From positions 1 through 14,623 of the forward strand of contig JBDLTT010000005.1 in assembly GCA_039805725.1 (NCBI GenBank): a stretch of 14,623 nucleotides of DNA, in the 5' to 3' direction. A program made the translations under genes and the position numbers. The stretch comes from Fluviibacter sp039805725. Lineage in GTDB: Bacteria > Pseudomonadota > Gammaproteobacteria > Burkholderiales > Rhodocyclaceae. This document shows, in pieces, positions 1 through 6,631 of this stretch. The notes below the pieces were generated by a model. It worked only from the letters and a program-made list of their open reading frames with translations, was not told the DNA's origin and searched no databases. The stretch's first letter is position 1. Every line of letters starts with the position of its first letter.

Positions 1-938
1 AGCAGACTTTCCATCACGACTTTCTGTTCATCCAGCCAGCCGTTCTGTGCAGCCGCCTTGAGCATCGCATACTCGCCGCTGACCTGATACACGGCGGTCG
101 GCCGCGCGAAGGTGTCTTTGATCCGACGCACAATGTCCAGATAAGGCATGCCCGGTTTGATCATCACGATGTCAGCACCTTCGGCCAGATCCAGCGCGAC
201 CTCGTGCAGGGCTTCATCGGTATTCGCCGGATCCATCTGGTAGGTCATTTTGTCGCTCTTACCAAGTTGACCGGCAGAACCCACGGCATCGCGGAAGGGG
301 CCATAAAAAGCCGAAGCATATTTGGCGCTATAGGCCATGATGCGGGTATTGACGTGACCCGCCGTTTCCAGCGCGACACGAATCCGACCAATCCGACCAT
401 CCATCATGTCCGACGGGGCCACCATGTCGACACCGGCTGACGCCTGTATGGTCGCCTGACGCACGAGCATATCGAGCGTGACATCGTTCAGCACATACCC
501 GTGATCGTCGATGATGCCATCCTGGCCGTGCGACGTGTACGGATCCAGCGCCACGTCGGTAATGACGAGCAATTCTGGAAAACGCGCCTTGATGGCTTTG
601 ACCACGCGCGGCACCAGACCATCCGGATTAGCCGCTTCGCGTCCATCCGGGGTTTTGAGCGCAACGTCGATGACGGGAAACAGCGCGACAGCCGGAATGC
701 CCAGGGCGGCCACGTCATCAAGGTGCGTGAGAAGTGTATCCGGCGAATAGCGATGAACCCCCGGCATTGACGCGACCGCTTCCTGCACGCCGACGCCCTC
801 GCGCACGAAGACCGGATAAATCAGATCGTCAGTCGTCAGATGATGCTCTCGCACCAGACGACGCGTGGCATCATCGACGCGGACACGGCGGGGGCGAACC
901 AACGGGAAACCAGCGTGGGTTGGGGAACTGCGGGTCAT
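1..938 (-). CDS. hemB: Delta-aminolevulinic acid dehydratase (porphobilinogen synthase), 3' end off window
   Basis: HemB condenses two 5-aminolevulinate molecules to porphobilinogen in cytosolic haem synthesis. Translating the minus strand from the ATG at 938 gives 312 residues with no stop; the family is usually about 330-335 aa, so roughly the last 20 residues lie beyond the left edge. The two active-site lysines are visible: K206 in MAYSAKYASAFYGPF and K261 in VMIKPGMPY. Also present are VAPSDMMDGRIG (about 173-184) and SGEYAMLK (about 287-294). The metal-site segment reads DVALDPYTSHGQDG (about 128-141) and has no cysteines, so this is the magnesium-type enzyme of Pseudomonas rather than the zinc-cysteine type. 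The start lies 5 bases after the engB stop, with purine-rich GAGTGAATAAG before the ATG, so hemB is probably read together with engB. Identification is firm. Confidence 0.96.
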   Translation of the reverse strand, partial: MTRSSPTHAGFPLVRPRRVRVDDATRRLVREHHLTTDDLIYPVFVREGVGVQEAVASMPGVHRYSPDTLLTHLDDVAALGIPAVALFPVIDVALKTPDGREAANPDGLVPRVVKAIKARFPELLVITDVALDPYTSHGQDGIIDDHGYVLNDVTLDMLVRQATIQASAGVDMVAPSDMMDGRIGRIRVALETAGHVNTRIMAYSAKYASAFYGPFRDAVGSAGQLGKSDKMTYQMDPANTDEALHEVALDLAEGADIVMIKPGMPYLDIVRRIKDTFARPTAVYQVSGEYAMLKAAAQNGWLDEQKVVMESL

Positions 939-943
939 CTTAT

Positions 944-1750
944 TCACTCACTGACAGCCGGGGACATCGTATCCCCTTCAGAATTTGATGCGGTATTGTC
1001 GCATAGGCCTAGCCAGCCTTTGAGGACGCGTGCAGCCTCGGCAACCCCGTGGCGCTTCAGGCTGGAGAATAATTGCACGCTCACCGGGCAGCCAAGATCG
1101 GCCAAATCGGTCTTGACCTGACGCAAGGTCTTGGTCTGCTCCTGTCGGCTCAACTTGTCCGCCTTGGACAACAGCACATGCACGGGACGGCCGGTCGGGG
1201 CAAACCATTCCAGCATCTGCCAATCCATCTCGGTCAGTGGCCGGCGGCTATCCATAATCACCACCAACCCCTTGAGCGGTTCTCGGGTTTGCAGATAGGG
1301 GCCAAGCAAGACATCCCACTGCTTTCGGACATCTTCGGGGACTTTAGCGAAGCCATAGCCGGGTAGATCGACAAAGTAGCGGTCCGGTGCAACGGAAAAG
1401 TAGTTCAGATGCTGCGTGCGTCCAGGTGTTTTGGAGACGTAGGCCAAACGGGTTTTACCCGCCAGGGTGTTGATGGCTGAGGATTTACCCGCATTCGAGC
1501 GGCCGACAAAAGCGACCTCGGCGACCGCGTCACCGGGCGTGTCGCGCAATTTAGCCACCGTGGTCAAGAACTCCGTGCGCGGAAAGGGATGCGTATGACC
1601 GGGATCCTTGGGGATCGGCGGGGGTGCGCTGGCCGGAGCAGCCGCCCGCTCCGAGCGCTTGAGCGCCTGTTTAGGCTTGGTTGCCGCTTTTTTAGGCGGC
1701 GTTTTGATGCGGGGCTTTAAAGTTTGGGGATCTGACACAATACGCCTCAT
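944..1750 (-). CDS. engB: Ribosome biogenesis GTP-binding protein EngB/YsxC/YihA
   Basis: Essential TrmE-Era-EngA-family GTPase that assists late assembly of the large ribosomal subunit. GTPase motifs: G1 GRSNAGKS at 83-90, G2 threonine in KTPGRTQ near 107-113, G3 DLPGYG at 128-133, G4 SKAD at 195-198 (TKAD or NKAD is more usual), and G5 FSSLKRHG at 228-235. The protein is 268 aa against about 200-220 for the family. The excess is an N-terminal tail of about 55 residues rich in Lys, Arg, Ala and Pro, plus a short C-terminal tail. No Shine-Dalgarno sequence precedes the ATG at 1750, and no other ATG occurs in frame before the core domain, although a GTG at codon 5 is possible. hemB follows 5 bases after the stop. 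Its upstream region is shared with the divergent cytochrome c4 gene. Confidence 0.95.
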   Translation of the reverse strand: MRRIVSDPQTLKPRIKTPPKKAATKPKQALKRSERAAAPASAPPPIPKDPGHTHPFPRTEFLTTVAKLRDTPGDAVAEVAFVGRSNAGKSSAINTLAGKTRLAYVSKTPGRTQHLNYFSVAPDRYFVDLPGYGFAKVPEDVRKQWDVLLGPYLQTREPLKGLVVIMDSRRPLTEMDWQMLEWFAPTGRPVHVLLSKADKLSRQEQTKTLRQVKTDLADLGCPVSVQLFSSLKRHGVAEAARVLKGWLGLCDNTASNSEGDTMSPAVSE

Positions 1751-1756
1751 GGATGT

Positions 1757-1775
1757 TGTATTAGAATAACAGCCT
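1757..1775 (-). promoter_or_regulatory. Candidate promoter -10 region for engB-hemB
   Basis: On the minus strand the sequence TCTAAT lies 9 bases before the engB ATG and matches the sigma-70 -10 consensus at five of six positions. No good -35 box sits at 16-18 bases. A start site at the usual distance would fall within a few bases of the ATG, which would make the engB mRNA almost leaderless and agrees with the lack of a Shine-Dalgarno sequence. This is inference from sequence only. Confidence 0.3.
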
Positions 1776-1789
1776 TAACGATCAATAAA

Positions 1790-1807
1790 CCCTCCCGCTG
1801 CGGAGGG
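1790..1807 (+). other. Stem-loop in the cytochrome c4 leader
   Basis: CCCTCC (1790-1795) pairs perfectly with GGAGGG (1802-1807) around a 6-base loop, about 30 bases before the cytochrome c4 start. No T run follows, so it does not look like a terminator. It would sit in the 5' untranslated leader of the cytochrome mRNA if transcription starts upstream of 1790. Its role is unknown; it could stabilise the message or be chance. Confidence 0.35.
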
Positions 1808-1837
1808 ATTGCTAACCGTCCTGTTTGGAGTGTGGAG

Positions 1838-2485
1838 ATGATCCGAGCTGTCGCATTCGCCCTGATGTGCTCTGTCAGCGCCCTGGCTGTCGCCCAAGAA
1901 TCTAACGCCACGGCATCGCCGGCCGCCGCCACCGATGCGCCGGCCATCGCTAAAAATGTGTGTGCCGCCTGCCATGGACTGGATGGCAATAGCGCTATTC
2001 CTGCCAACCCGAATCTGGCCGGTCAACACGCCAGCTACCTTGCCAAGCAACTAAAGAATTTCAAGACGTCACCGGATGGCAAGCCCGCCTTGCGTCAGAA
2101 CGCGGTGATGAACGGCATGGCTGCGCCGCTGACCGATGACGATATCAAGACACTGGCGACCTACTTCTCCAAGCAGACGCTAAAGCCGGCAGTTGCCAAG
2201 GACGAGAAGCTCACCGTCGAAGGTCGCAAACTGTGGCGCGCCGGTGATGCCAAGAAGGGCATTCCTGCCTGTGCCGGTTGTCATGGTGTCGCCGGTGCCG
2301 GCCTACCAGCCCAATACCCAGCACTGGCCGGTCAGCATCCGGATTACACGATTGCCCAGCTGCAGCAATTCCGCGATGGCGTTCGTGCCAACGATCCGGA
2401 AGGCATGATGCGAACCATTGCCGCCAAATTGACTGACAAACAGATGTCCGCTGTCGCCGAGTACGCGGCCGGTCTGCGCCAGTAA
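1838..2485 (+). CDS. Di-haem cytochrome c4, periplasmic
   Basis: Electron carrier of the periplasm, commonly feeding terminal oxidases. The 215-aa protein opens with a signal peptide (hydrophobic residues about 4-19, likely cleavage after AVA at 17-19). It carries two CXXCH haem-binding sites, CAACH at 42-46 and CAGCH at 145-149, each followed by a similar domain with the NPNLAGQH / YPALAGQH motif. The distal methionine ligands are probably M91 or M94 and M190 or M191. This duplicated layout and length fit the cytochrome c4 family. I chose the ATG at 1838 over an in-frame GTG at 1832 because GGAG at 1827-1830 is 7 bases before the ATG and the signal peptide then starts cleanly. It is a single-gene unit ending at a strong terminator. 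It is divergent from engB, an order I associate with betaproteobacteria. Confidence 0.94.
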   Translation: MIRAVAFALMCSVSALAVAQESNATASPAAATDAPAIAKNVCAACHGLDGNSAIPANPNLAGQHASYLAKQLKNFKTSPDGKPALRQNAVMNGMAAPLTDDDIKTLATYFSKQTLKPAVAKDEKLTVEGRKLWRAGDAKKGIPACAGCHGVAGAGLPAQYPALAGQHPDYTIAQLQQFRDGVRANDPEGMMRTIAAKLTDKQMSAVAEYAAGLRQ

Positions 2486-2506
2486 TTGCTGCGCCCGGTT
2501 CAAAAC

Positions 2507-2532
2507 AAGGCAGCCAGCAGGCTGCCTTTTTT
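2507..2532. terminator. Rho-independent terminator, probably bidirectional
   Basis: GGCAGCC (2509-2515) and GGCTGCC (2520-2526) form a perfect stem with an AGCA loop, extended by AA/TT pairs to 9 bp. On the plus strand it is followed by a run of T to 2532, directly after the cytochrome c4 gene. On the minus strand it follows the DUF455 stop and is trailed by TTGTTTTG, so it can serve both converging units. Confidence 0.88.
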
Positions 2533-3328
2533 ACTGCGCCTTGAGCGCGGTTAACTCAATCGCATCAAAGCCTGCCGCTAATCGCGCCGCGTCGTTCAGG
2601 GGCGGTCGTGGCCAGGGTGCCTGATAACGTTTGATCAGGCCGCGATAGGTTTCAGCAACCGAGAGCTTTTGTTGAGCGCATAGACGGCGGAACCATTGGT
2701 CGCCAAGTGCGACATGACGGATTTCGTCCCGGGCAATCACGGACAACGCACGCAGTGAAGGTTTGTCGCCAACGCCCTGAAACCCGCGGAAAATCGGCGG
2801 CATGGCATCCAGCCCCCGCGCTTCCATGAGGCGTGGCACTAGCGCCATACGAACCAATACATCCTCGGCCGTCTCTTCGGCCAATTTCCACAAGCCGGCA
2901 TGCGCTGGTAAGTCGCCGTAGTTCACGCCAAGCGCCCGCATCTGTTCGGTTACCAGACTGAAGTGATACGCCTCTTCAATCGCAACGCCAATCCAATCCC
3001 GGACAAATAACGCGCCGAGTACATGAAAACGCCAGGCGGCATCGAGCGCCAGATTGATGGCGTTGAATTCGATATGCGCAATCGCATGCAGTAGCGCGGC
3101 CCGACCTGCCGGATCGACGGCGCGCCGTTGTGGCAAATCAGCGGGGGGCACACAGATCGGGCGCTCGGGGCGTCCGATCTCGGCACATGACGGCGCCTTA
3201 ACCAAGGCGAGTTCTTCAGAATCTGTCAGCGACAAATAACACGGAATCAACGTATCAACCGCAGCACACTTGTCGACTGCTAGCGTTGCGGCCCATGCCG
3301 TCTGCAATCGTTCCTGTAGGTCTCGCAA
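2531..3328 (-). CDS. DUF455 family ferritin-like protein
   Basis: Uncharacterised protein family (DUF455) with a ferritin-like, probably di-iron, helical fold. From the start chosen here it has 265 aa, in line with the family as I know it. Likely metal-site motifs are HIEFNAINLALD (about 85-96), EEAYHF (118-123) and ARDEIRHVALGDQWF (about 199-213); the repeated E...H pattern is what a di-iron site needs. I place the start at the TTG at 3328. GAGG lies 5 bases upstream within the sequence that holds the bioC stop, and residues from here (LRDLQERLQ...DKCAAV) resemble the usual family N-terminus. A longer frame opens at a TTG at 3445 and has ATGs at 3400 and 3394, but these overlap bioC and lack ribosome sites. 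It is the last gene of the bioB-bioC operon. The function is not established; family assignment is from memory of the motifs. Confidence 0.85.
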   Translation of the reverse strand: MRDLQERLQTAWAATLAVDKCAAVDTLIPCYLSLTDSEELALVKAPSCAEIGRPERPICVPPADLPQRRAVDPAGRAALLHAIAHIEFNAINLALDAAWRFHVLGALFVRDWIGVAIEEAYHFSLVTEQMRALGVNYGDLPAHAGLWKLAEETAEDVLVRMALVPRLMEARGLDAMPPIFRGFQGVGDKPSLRALSVIARDEIRHVALGDQWFRRLCAQQKLSVAETYRGLIKRYQAPWPRPPLNDAARLAAGFDAIELTALKAQ

Positions 3329-3335
3329 GATGGCC

Positions 3336-4262
3336 TCAGCCCTGTCGAGGTGATCGGCCGGGGCGCGGCATAAAGTTGACCACGGCGCGACCATCTTCAT
3401 GTTGGCGCGGCGCCATTTTCCAAGCGTGGCCTTGGACGAGCTCAAAGGTCAGAGGGTAGCGTCCCTGTGCATCCTTCTGCCAATGCGCAAAGACCTGGTG
3501 CCAGAACTGCTTTGTCGTCAGACCACAAGGACTCATGGAATTGGCCGAGACCGATCCTGCGCGCTGTAATTCCCGAAGCGCTTGCCAGGGATCAGCGTAG
3601 GTGAGAGTCAGCGTTTCCATATCCATCACCGGATCAGAGAATCCGGCATGCACCAGCATGTCGCCTACATCATGCATATCGGTGAAGTCGTGAATGCGTG
3701 ATAGGCGACCGACTAGGCCCATGGCGTGACGCAACTGCTTCAGGGTATCCGGACCAAAGGTACTAAACATCAGCAAACCACCAACACTGAGTACCCGGTT
3801 GAACTCCTTGAATGCTTCAGGCAGTTGGTTCAGCCAGTGTACGGCGGCATTGGACCAGATCAGATCGATGCTCTGTCCAGCAATCGGTAGTTGCCCCATA
3901 TTGGCTGCGATACGTGCAGACTGCGCGCGACGCCCGCCATGGAATAAGCGGCGCATAAAGCCCCACGCGGCCTGCTCGGTGAGCTGCCCCTGGGTCAGCA
4001 TCAAACCACTCTGGTCGACTCCGATCCAGGCAGCATCCGGATACCGCTTTTGCAAACTCAGGCGATCGGCGCCGAGTGCACACCCTGCATCCAGTATCCT
4101 GGCCGGTGTAATACGCACCATCGCCAGGCGCTCGTCCATGCGACGCGCCATCTCGCGATAGAAAAAATCATTCGCGGCAAAGTCTGGCGCCACGCGGTCA
4201 AAGGCACGGCGAATTTTGTCACCCCAACGGTCCTGGCGGAGTTGGGGCGGCGTGCCGGACAT
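3336..4262 (-). CDS. bioC: Malonyl-[acyl-carrier protein] O-methyltransferase BioC
   Basis: SAM-dependent methyltransferase that methylates the free carboxyl of malonyl-ACP so it can prime pimelate synthesis for biotin. The 308-aa protein has motif I as ILDAGCALGAD (56-66), the acidic ribose-binding residue in IGVDQS (80-85), the motif SIDLIWSNAAVHWLNQLPEAF around 131-151, and GGLLMFSTFGPDTLKQL (161-177), which is typical of BioC. The central glycine of motif I is alanine (A62). Compared with compact BioC proteins it has a basic insert near 100-119. The ATG at 4262 overlaps the bioB stop as TAATG, so translation is coupled, and bioB next door supports the biotin role. A related class I methyltransferase (the NDUFAF5 family shares the fold) is the alternative, but context favours BioC. 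Confidence 0.88.
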   Translation of the reverse strand: MSGTPPQLRQDRWGDKIRRAFDRVAPDFAANDFFYREMARRMDERLAMVRITPARILDAGCALGADRLSLQKRYPDAAWIGVDQSGLMLTQGQLTEQAAWGFMRRLFHGGRRAQSARIAANMGQLPIAGQSIDLIWSNAAVHWLNQLPEAFKEFNRVLSVGGLLMFSTFGPDTLKQLRHAMGLVGRLSRIHDFTDMHDVGDMLVHAGFSDPVMDMETLTLTYADPWQALRELQRAGSVSANSMSPCGLTTKQFWHQVFAHWQKDAQGRYPLTFELVQGHAWKMAPRQHEDGRAVVNFMPRPGRSPRQG

Positions 4263-5266
4263 TAGATGCCTTTCAGCCCCAAGGTCGCAAACAGCTTCTG
4301 GTCACGTGACGTATCGGGGTTACCGGTCGTCAGCAATTGTTCGCCATAAAAAATCGAATTGGCACCCGCGAAGAAACACAAGGCCTGCAGCTCATCCGAC
4401 ATTTCCTGACGGCCCGCCGACAGACGCACCCAAGAGGTGGGCATCGTGATCCTTGCTGCAGCAATCATGCGGACGAACTCGATGCCATCAACCGGGTCCA
4501 CACCCGCCATGGGCGTACCAGGGATTGGCACCAGGTTATTGATGGGCACCGAATCTGGCACCGGATCCAGATTGGCCAGCTGGGCAATCAGCGCAGCCCG
4601 GTTTTTGCGATTCTCGCCCATGCCAACGATACCGCCCGAGCACACGTGAATACCCGCCTGGCGCACGCGATCCAGCGTATCCAGTCGATCTTCATGCGTG
4701 TGCGTGCTAATCACTTCGCTGTAGTAGGCCGAATCGGTATCGAGGTTGTGGTTGTAGTAATCCAGGCCGGCAGTCGCCAGCTTCTCGGCCTGTCCCGGTT
4801 TCAGCATACCGAGCGTCACACAGGTTTCCAGTCCCAGCGCTTTCACGGACTGCACCATCTCGACGACCTGATCGAGATCCTTGTCTTTAGGCCCCCGCCA
4901 GGCCGCGCCCATACAAAAGCGTGAGGCGCCCGCATCCTTGGCTGCCTTGGCGGCTGTGATGACATCTTCCTTCGACATCAGCGCTTCGCGACCGACTTCC
5001 GTGTCATAGCGTGCGGACTGTGAGCAGTAACCGCAATCTTCGGAACAGCCCCCCGTTTTGATAGAGAGCAGCGTCGATCGCTGCACGCCATTCTCATCAA
5101 AATGTTCGGCGTGTATCGCATGCGCTTTCGCGAGCAACGACATGAAAGGCATCTCGATCAGTTCGAGCACGGCTTCGGTCGACCAACGACCGGTACCCTG
5201 GCTCGATGCCTGATGATTTTTTTGGCGCGGCGGTACGAAATTCAGGGGGATGTTCTCTGTTTGCAT
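4262..5266 (-). CDS. bioB: Biotin synthase
   Basis: Radical SAM enzyme that inserts sulfur into dethiobiotin in the last step of biotin synthesis. The 334-aa protein has the [4Fe-4S] cluster cysteines C74, C78 and C81 in GGCSEDCGYCSQS. The [2Fe-2S] ligands are C118 (RFCMGAAWR), C149 (ETCVTLG), C209 (VCSGGIVGMGE) and R281 (WVRLSAGR). All seven match the E. coli positions with a constant offset of 21, so the only length difference before them is a polar N-terminal extension of about 21 residues. The start ATG at 5266 is preceded by GAGAGGG at 5 bases, a strong ribosome site. It is the first gene of the bioB-bioC-DUF455 operon. The other biotin genes (bioA, bioD, bioF and a BioH-type esterase) are not in this window. 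Confidence 0.97.
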   Translation of the reverse strand: MQTENIPLNFVPPRQKNHQASSQGTGRWSTEAVLELIEMPFMSLLAKAHAIHAEHFDENGVQRSTLLSIKTGGCSEDCGYCSQSARYDTEVGREALMSKEDVITAAKAAKDAGASRFCMGAAWRGPKDKDLDQVVEMVQSVKALGLETCVTLGMLKPGQAEKLATAGLDYYNHNLDTDSAYYSEVISTHTHEDRLDTLDRVRQAGIHVCSGGIVGMGENRKNRAALIAQLANLDPVPDSVPINNLVPIPGTPMAGVDPVDGIEFVRMIAAARITMPTSWVRLSAGRQEMSDELQALCFFAGANSIFYGEQLLTTGNPDTSRDQKLFATLGLKGI

Positions 5267-5338
5267 AGCAACCCTCTCAAATGGAGGCTCAAGACTTAAA
5301 TAAGTGATAATTATGCCCGAAGCCCCCCTAGAACGACC
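5267..5338. promoter_or_regulatory. Divergent bioB / comF control region with a short palindrome
   Basis: This 72-base gap holds the start signals for both directions. It has an AT-rich core (5294-5314) with GATAAT on the plus strand (5306-5311) and CATAAT on the minus strand, each one mismatch from the -10 consensus, but no convincing -35 boxes. Within it ACTTA (5294-5298) and TAAGT (5301-5305) form an inverted repeat around AA. It does not resemble the enterobacterial BirA operator. Regulator and exact promoters are unknown. Confidence 0.35.
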
Positions 5339-6121
5339 ATGATTCGATCGCTAGCTCAATTCGGCCTGACCCAACGCCTCGTCTCCTGGTGCCGGCAGAT
5401 TGTCGTGCGCCCTGCGGCAGACTTGCTACTGGCGCAATCCTGTGCGCTCTGCCAGCTACCAAGCCACGCTACACCTGTCTGTGCGGCCTGCGCTCAGGAC
5501 CTACCGGTTCTATCTGAAACCCGATGCCCACAATGCGCTCTGCCCCTCGGCTCGGCTCAGAGCACCTGCCCCGACTGCACCCGGCATCCACCAAAATTCG
5601 ATGCAGCGCATGCCGCCTGGGCCTACGATTTTCCGATTGATAGTCTGATCCGGGATTTCAAATATGGACACCATCTCTATCTGGGTGGCTTCTTCGCCGA
5701 ACATCTGGCTAAAACCGTGGAAGAGGATTTGATGGCATTTGGCCAAGGCAGGCCCGATCTCATTGTGCCGATGCCTCTGCATCCAAACCGTCTGCGCACC
5801 CGCGGCTTTAACCAAGCCGCCGAAATCGCCCGCCATCTCGCTAAGGAGCTTGGCATCCCCTGCGCTTTTGATGCCCTGATTCGCGTGCACGACACACCGC
5901 CGCAAGCTGGTCTGCCTCGTGACGAACGCTGGCGCAATCTGGTCGGCGCATTCGCCTGCCCCAGCCCACTCACCGCAAATCGGGTACTACTGGTCGATGA
6001 CGTCCTTACGACGGGCGCCAGTCTTTCGGCATGTGCTGAGGTCCTGCGCAGCGCTGGCGTCAGCCGCGTGGATGTCGCGGTCGTTGCCCGTACCCTCGAT
6101 ACCGGTTCACGAAACTCATGA
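5339..6121 (+). CDS. comF: ComF family phosphoribosyltransferase-like protein
   Basis: Member of the ComF/GntX family, linked to DNA uptake in naturally competent bacteria; its precise biochemical role is unsettled. The 260-aa protein starts with a cysteine-rich zinc region holding four CXXC pairs: C35/C38, C48/C51, C63/C66 and C77/C80. A C-terminal phosphoribosyltransferase domain follows, with PMPLHPNRLRTRGFNQAAEIAR (start about 144) and the PRPP-binding loop LLVDDVLTTGAS at 217-228. Length and layout are normal for the family. The start ATG at 5339 has only a weak ribosome site (GAACGACC). Its stop overlaps the trmL start as ATGA, so the two genes form an operon. Presence of comF alone does not show competence. 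Confidence 0.92.
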   Translation: MIRSLAQFGLTQRLVSWCRQIVVRPAADLLLAQSCALCQLPSHATPVCAACAQDLPVLSETRCPQCALPLGSAQSTCPDCTRHPPKFDAAHAAWAYDFPIDSLIRDFKYGHHLYLGGFFAEHLAKTVEEDLMAFGQGRPDLIVPMPLHPNRLRTRGFNQAAEIARHLAKELGIPCAFDALIRVHDTPPQAGLPRDERWRNLVGAFACPSPLTANRVLLVDDVLTTGASLSACAEVLRSAGVSRVDVAVVARTLDTGSRNS

Positions 6122-6627
6122 AAACGCCAACTGACCGCCGTCCGGCCATTGTGCTGGTCCACCCGGAAATCCCACCCAATACCGGTAATCTGATCCGTGT
6201 TTCCGCCGCAACAGGTTTTGAGCTGCATCTGGTCAAACCGCTGGGCTTCGATGTCGATGATCGCTCATTGCGTCGTGCCGGCCTGGACTATCACGATCAG
6301 GCATTTCTGCACATCCATGAGAATTGGTCGGCGTGCCTGCAGGCGCTGGGCTGCAGCACCATGAACACCGCCAGCGAGCGACGCTTGTTCGCCATGACGA
6401 CCAAGGGTAGCCACCCCTATCATGAGATTTCATTCCGTCCGGACGATGTGATCGTCATGGGTTGTGAAACCAAAGGTTTACCGCAGGAGGTCTTAGAGGA
6501 TTTTCCACCGGATCGACGTTTACGTATTCCGATGCGCCCCGGTATCCGCAGTCTCAACCTGGCCAACTCGGCCTCGATCGTCGCCTATGAAATCTGGCGT
6601 CAGAACGGTTTCGTCGACGCCGTTTAA
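6118..6627 (+). CDS. trmL: tRNA (cytidine(34)-2'-O)-methyltransferase
   Basis: SPOUT-class methyltransferase that methylates the ribose at wobble position 34 of certain leucine tRNAs. The 169-aa protein has the family signatures PEIPPNTGNLIR (16-27), GCETKGLP (115-122) and RSLNLANSASIVAYE (144-158); the last two form the trefoil-knot SAM site. Size is normal (about 155-170 aa). Start and stop are shared with comF in an ATGA overlap, implying coupled translation. It converges on gpsA with only 4 bases between the stops and no clear terminator in the gap. Confidence 0.94.
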   Translation: MKTPTDRRPAIVLVHPEIPPNTGNLIRVSAATGFELHLVKPLGFDVDDRSLRRAGLDYHDQAFLHIHENWSACLQALGCSTMNTASERRLFAMTTKGSHPYHEISFRPDDVIVMGCETKGLPQEVLEDFPPDRRLRIPMRPGIRSLNLANSASIVAYEIWRQNGFVDAV

Positions 6628-6631
6628 GCCT

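Noticed and set aside
1832..1837. GTG 1832 as the cytochrome c4 start
   Set aside because: GGAG at 1827-1830 would be one base from the GTG, too close; the ATG at 1838 has proper spacing.
3329..3445. Longer N-terminus for the DUF455 protein from TTG 3445 or ATG 3400/3394
   Set aside because: These starts lie inside bioC in another frame without ribosome sites; TTG 3328 has GAGG at 5 bases and fits the usual family N-terminus.
4337..4924. 195-codon open frame on the plus strand
   Set aside because: Antisense to bioB, rich in His, Arg and Ile from reversed codons, with no recognisable motif.
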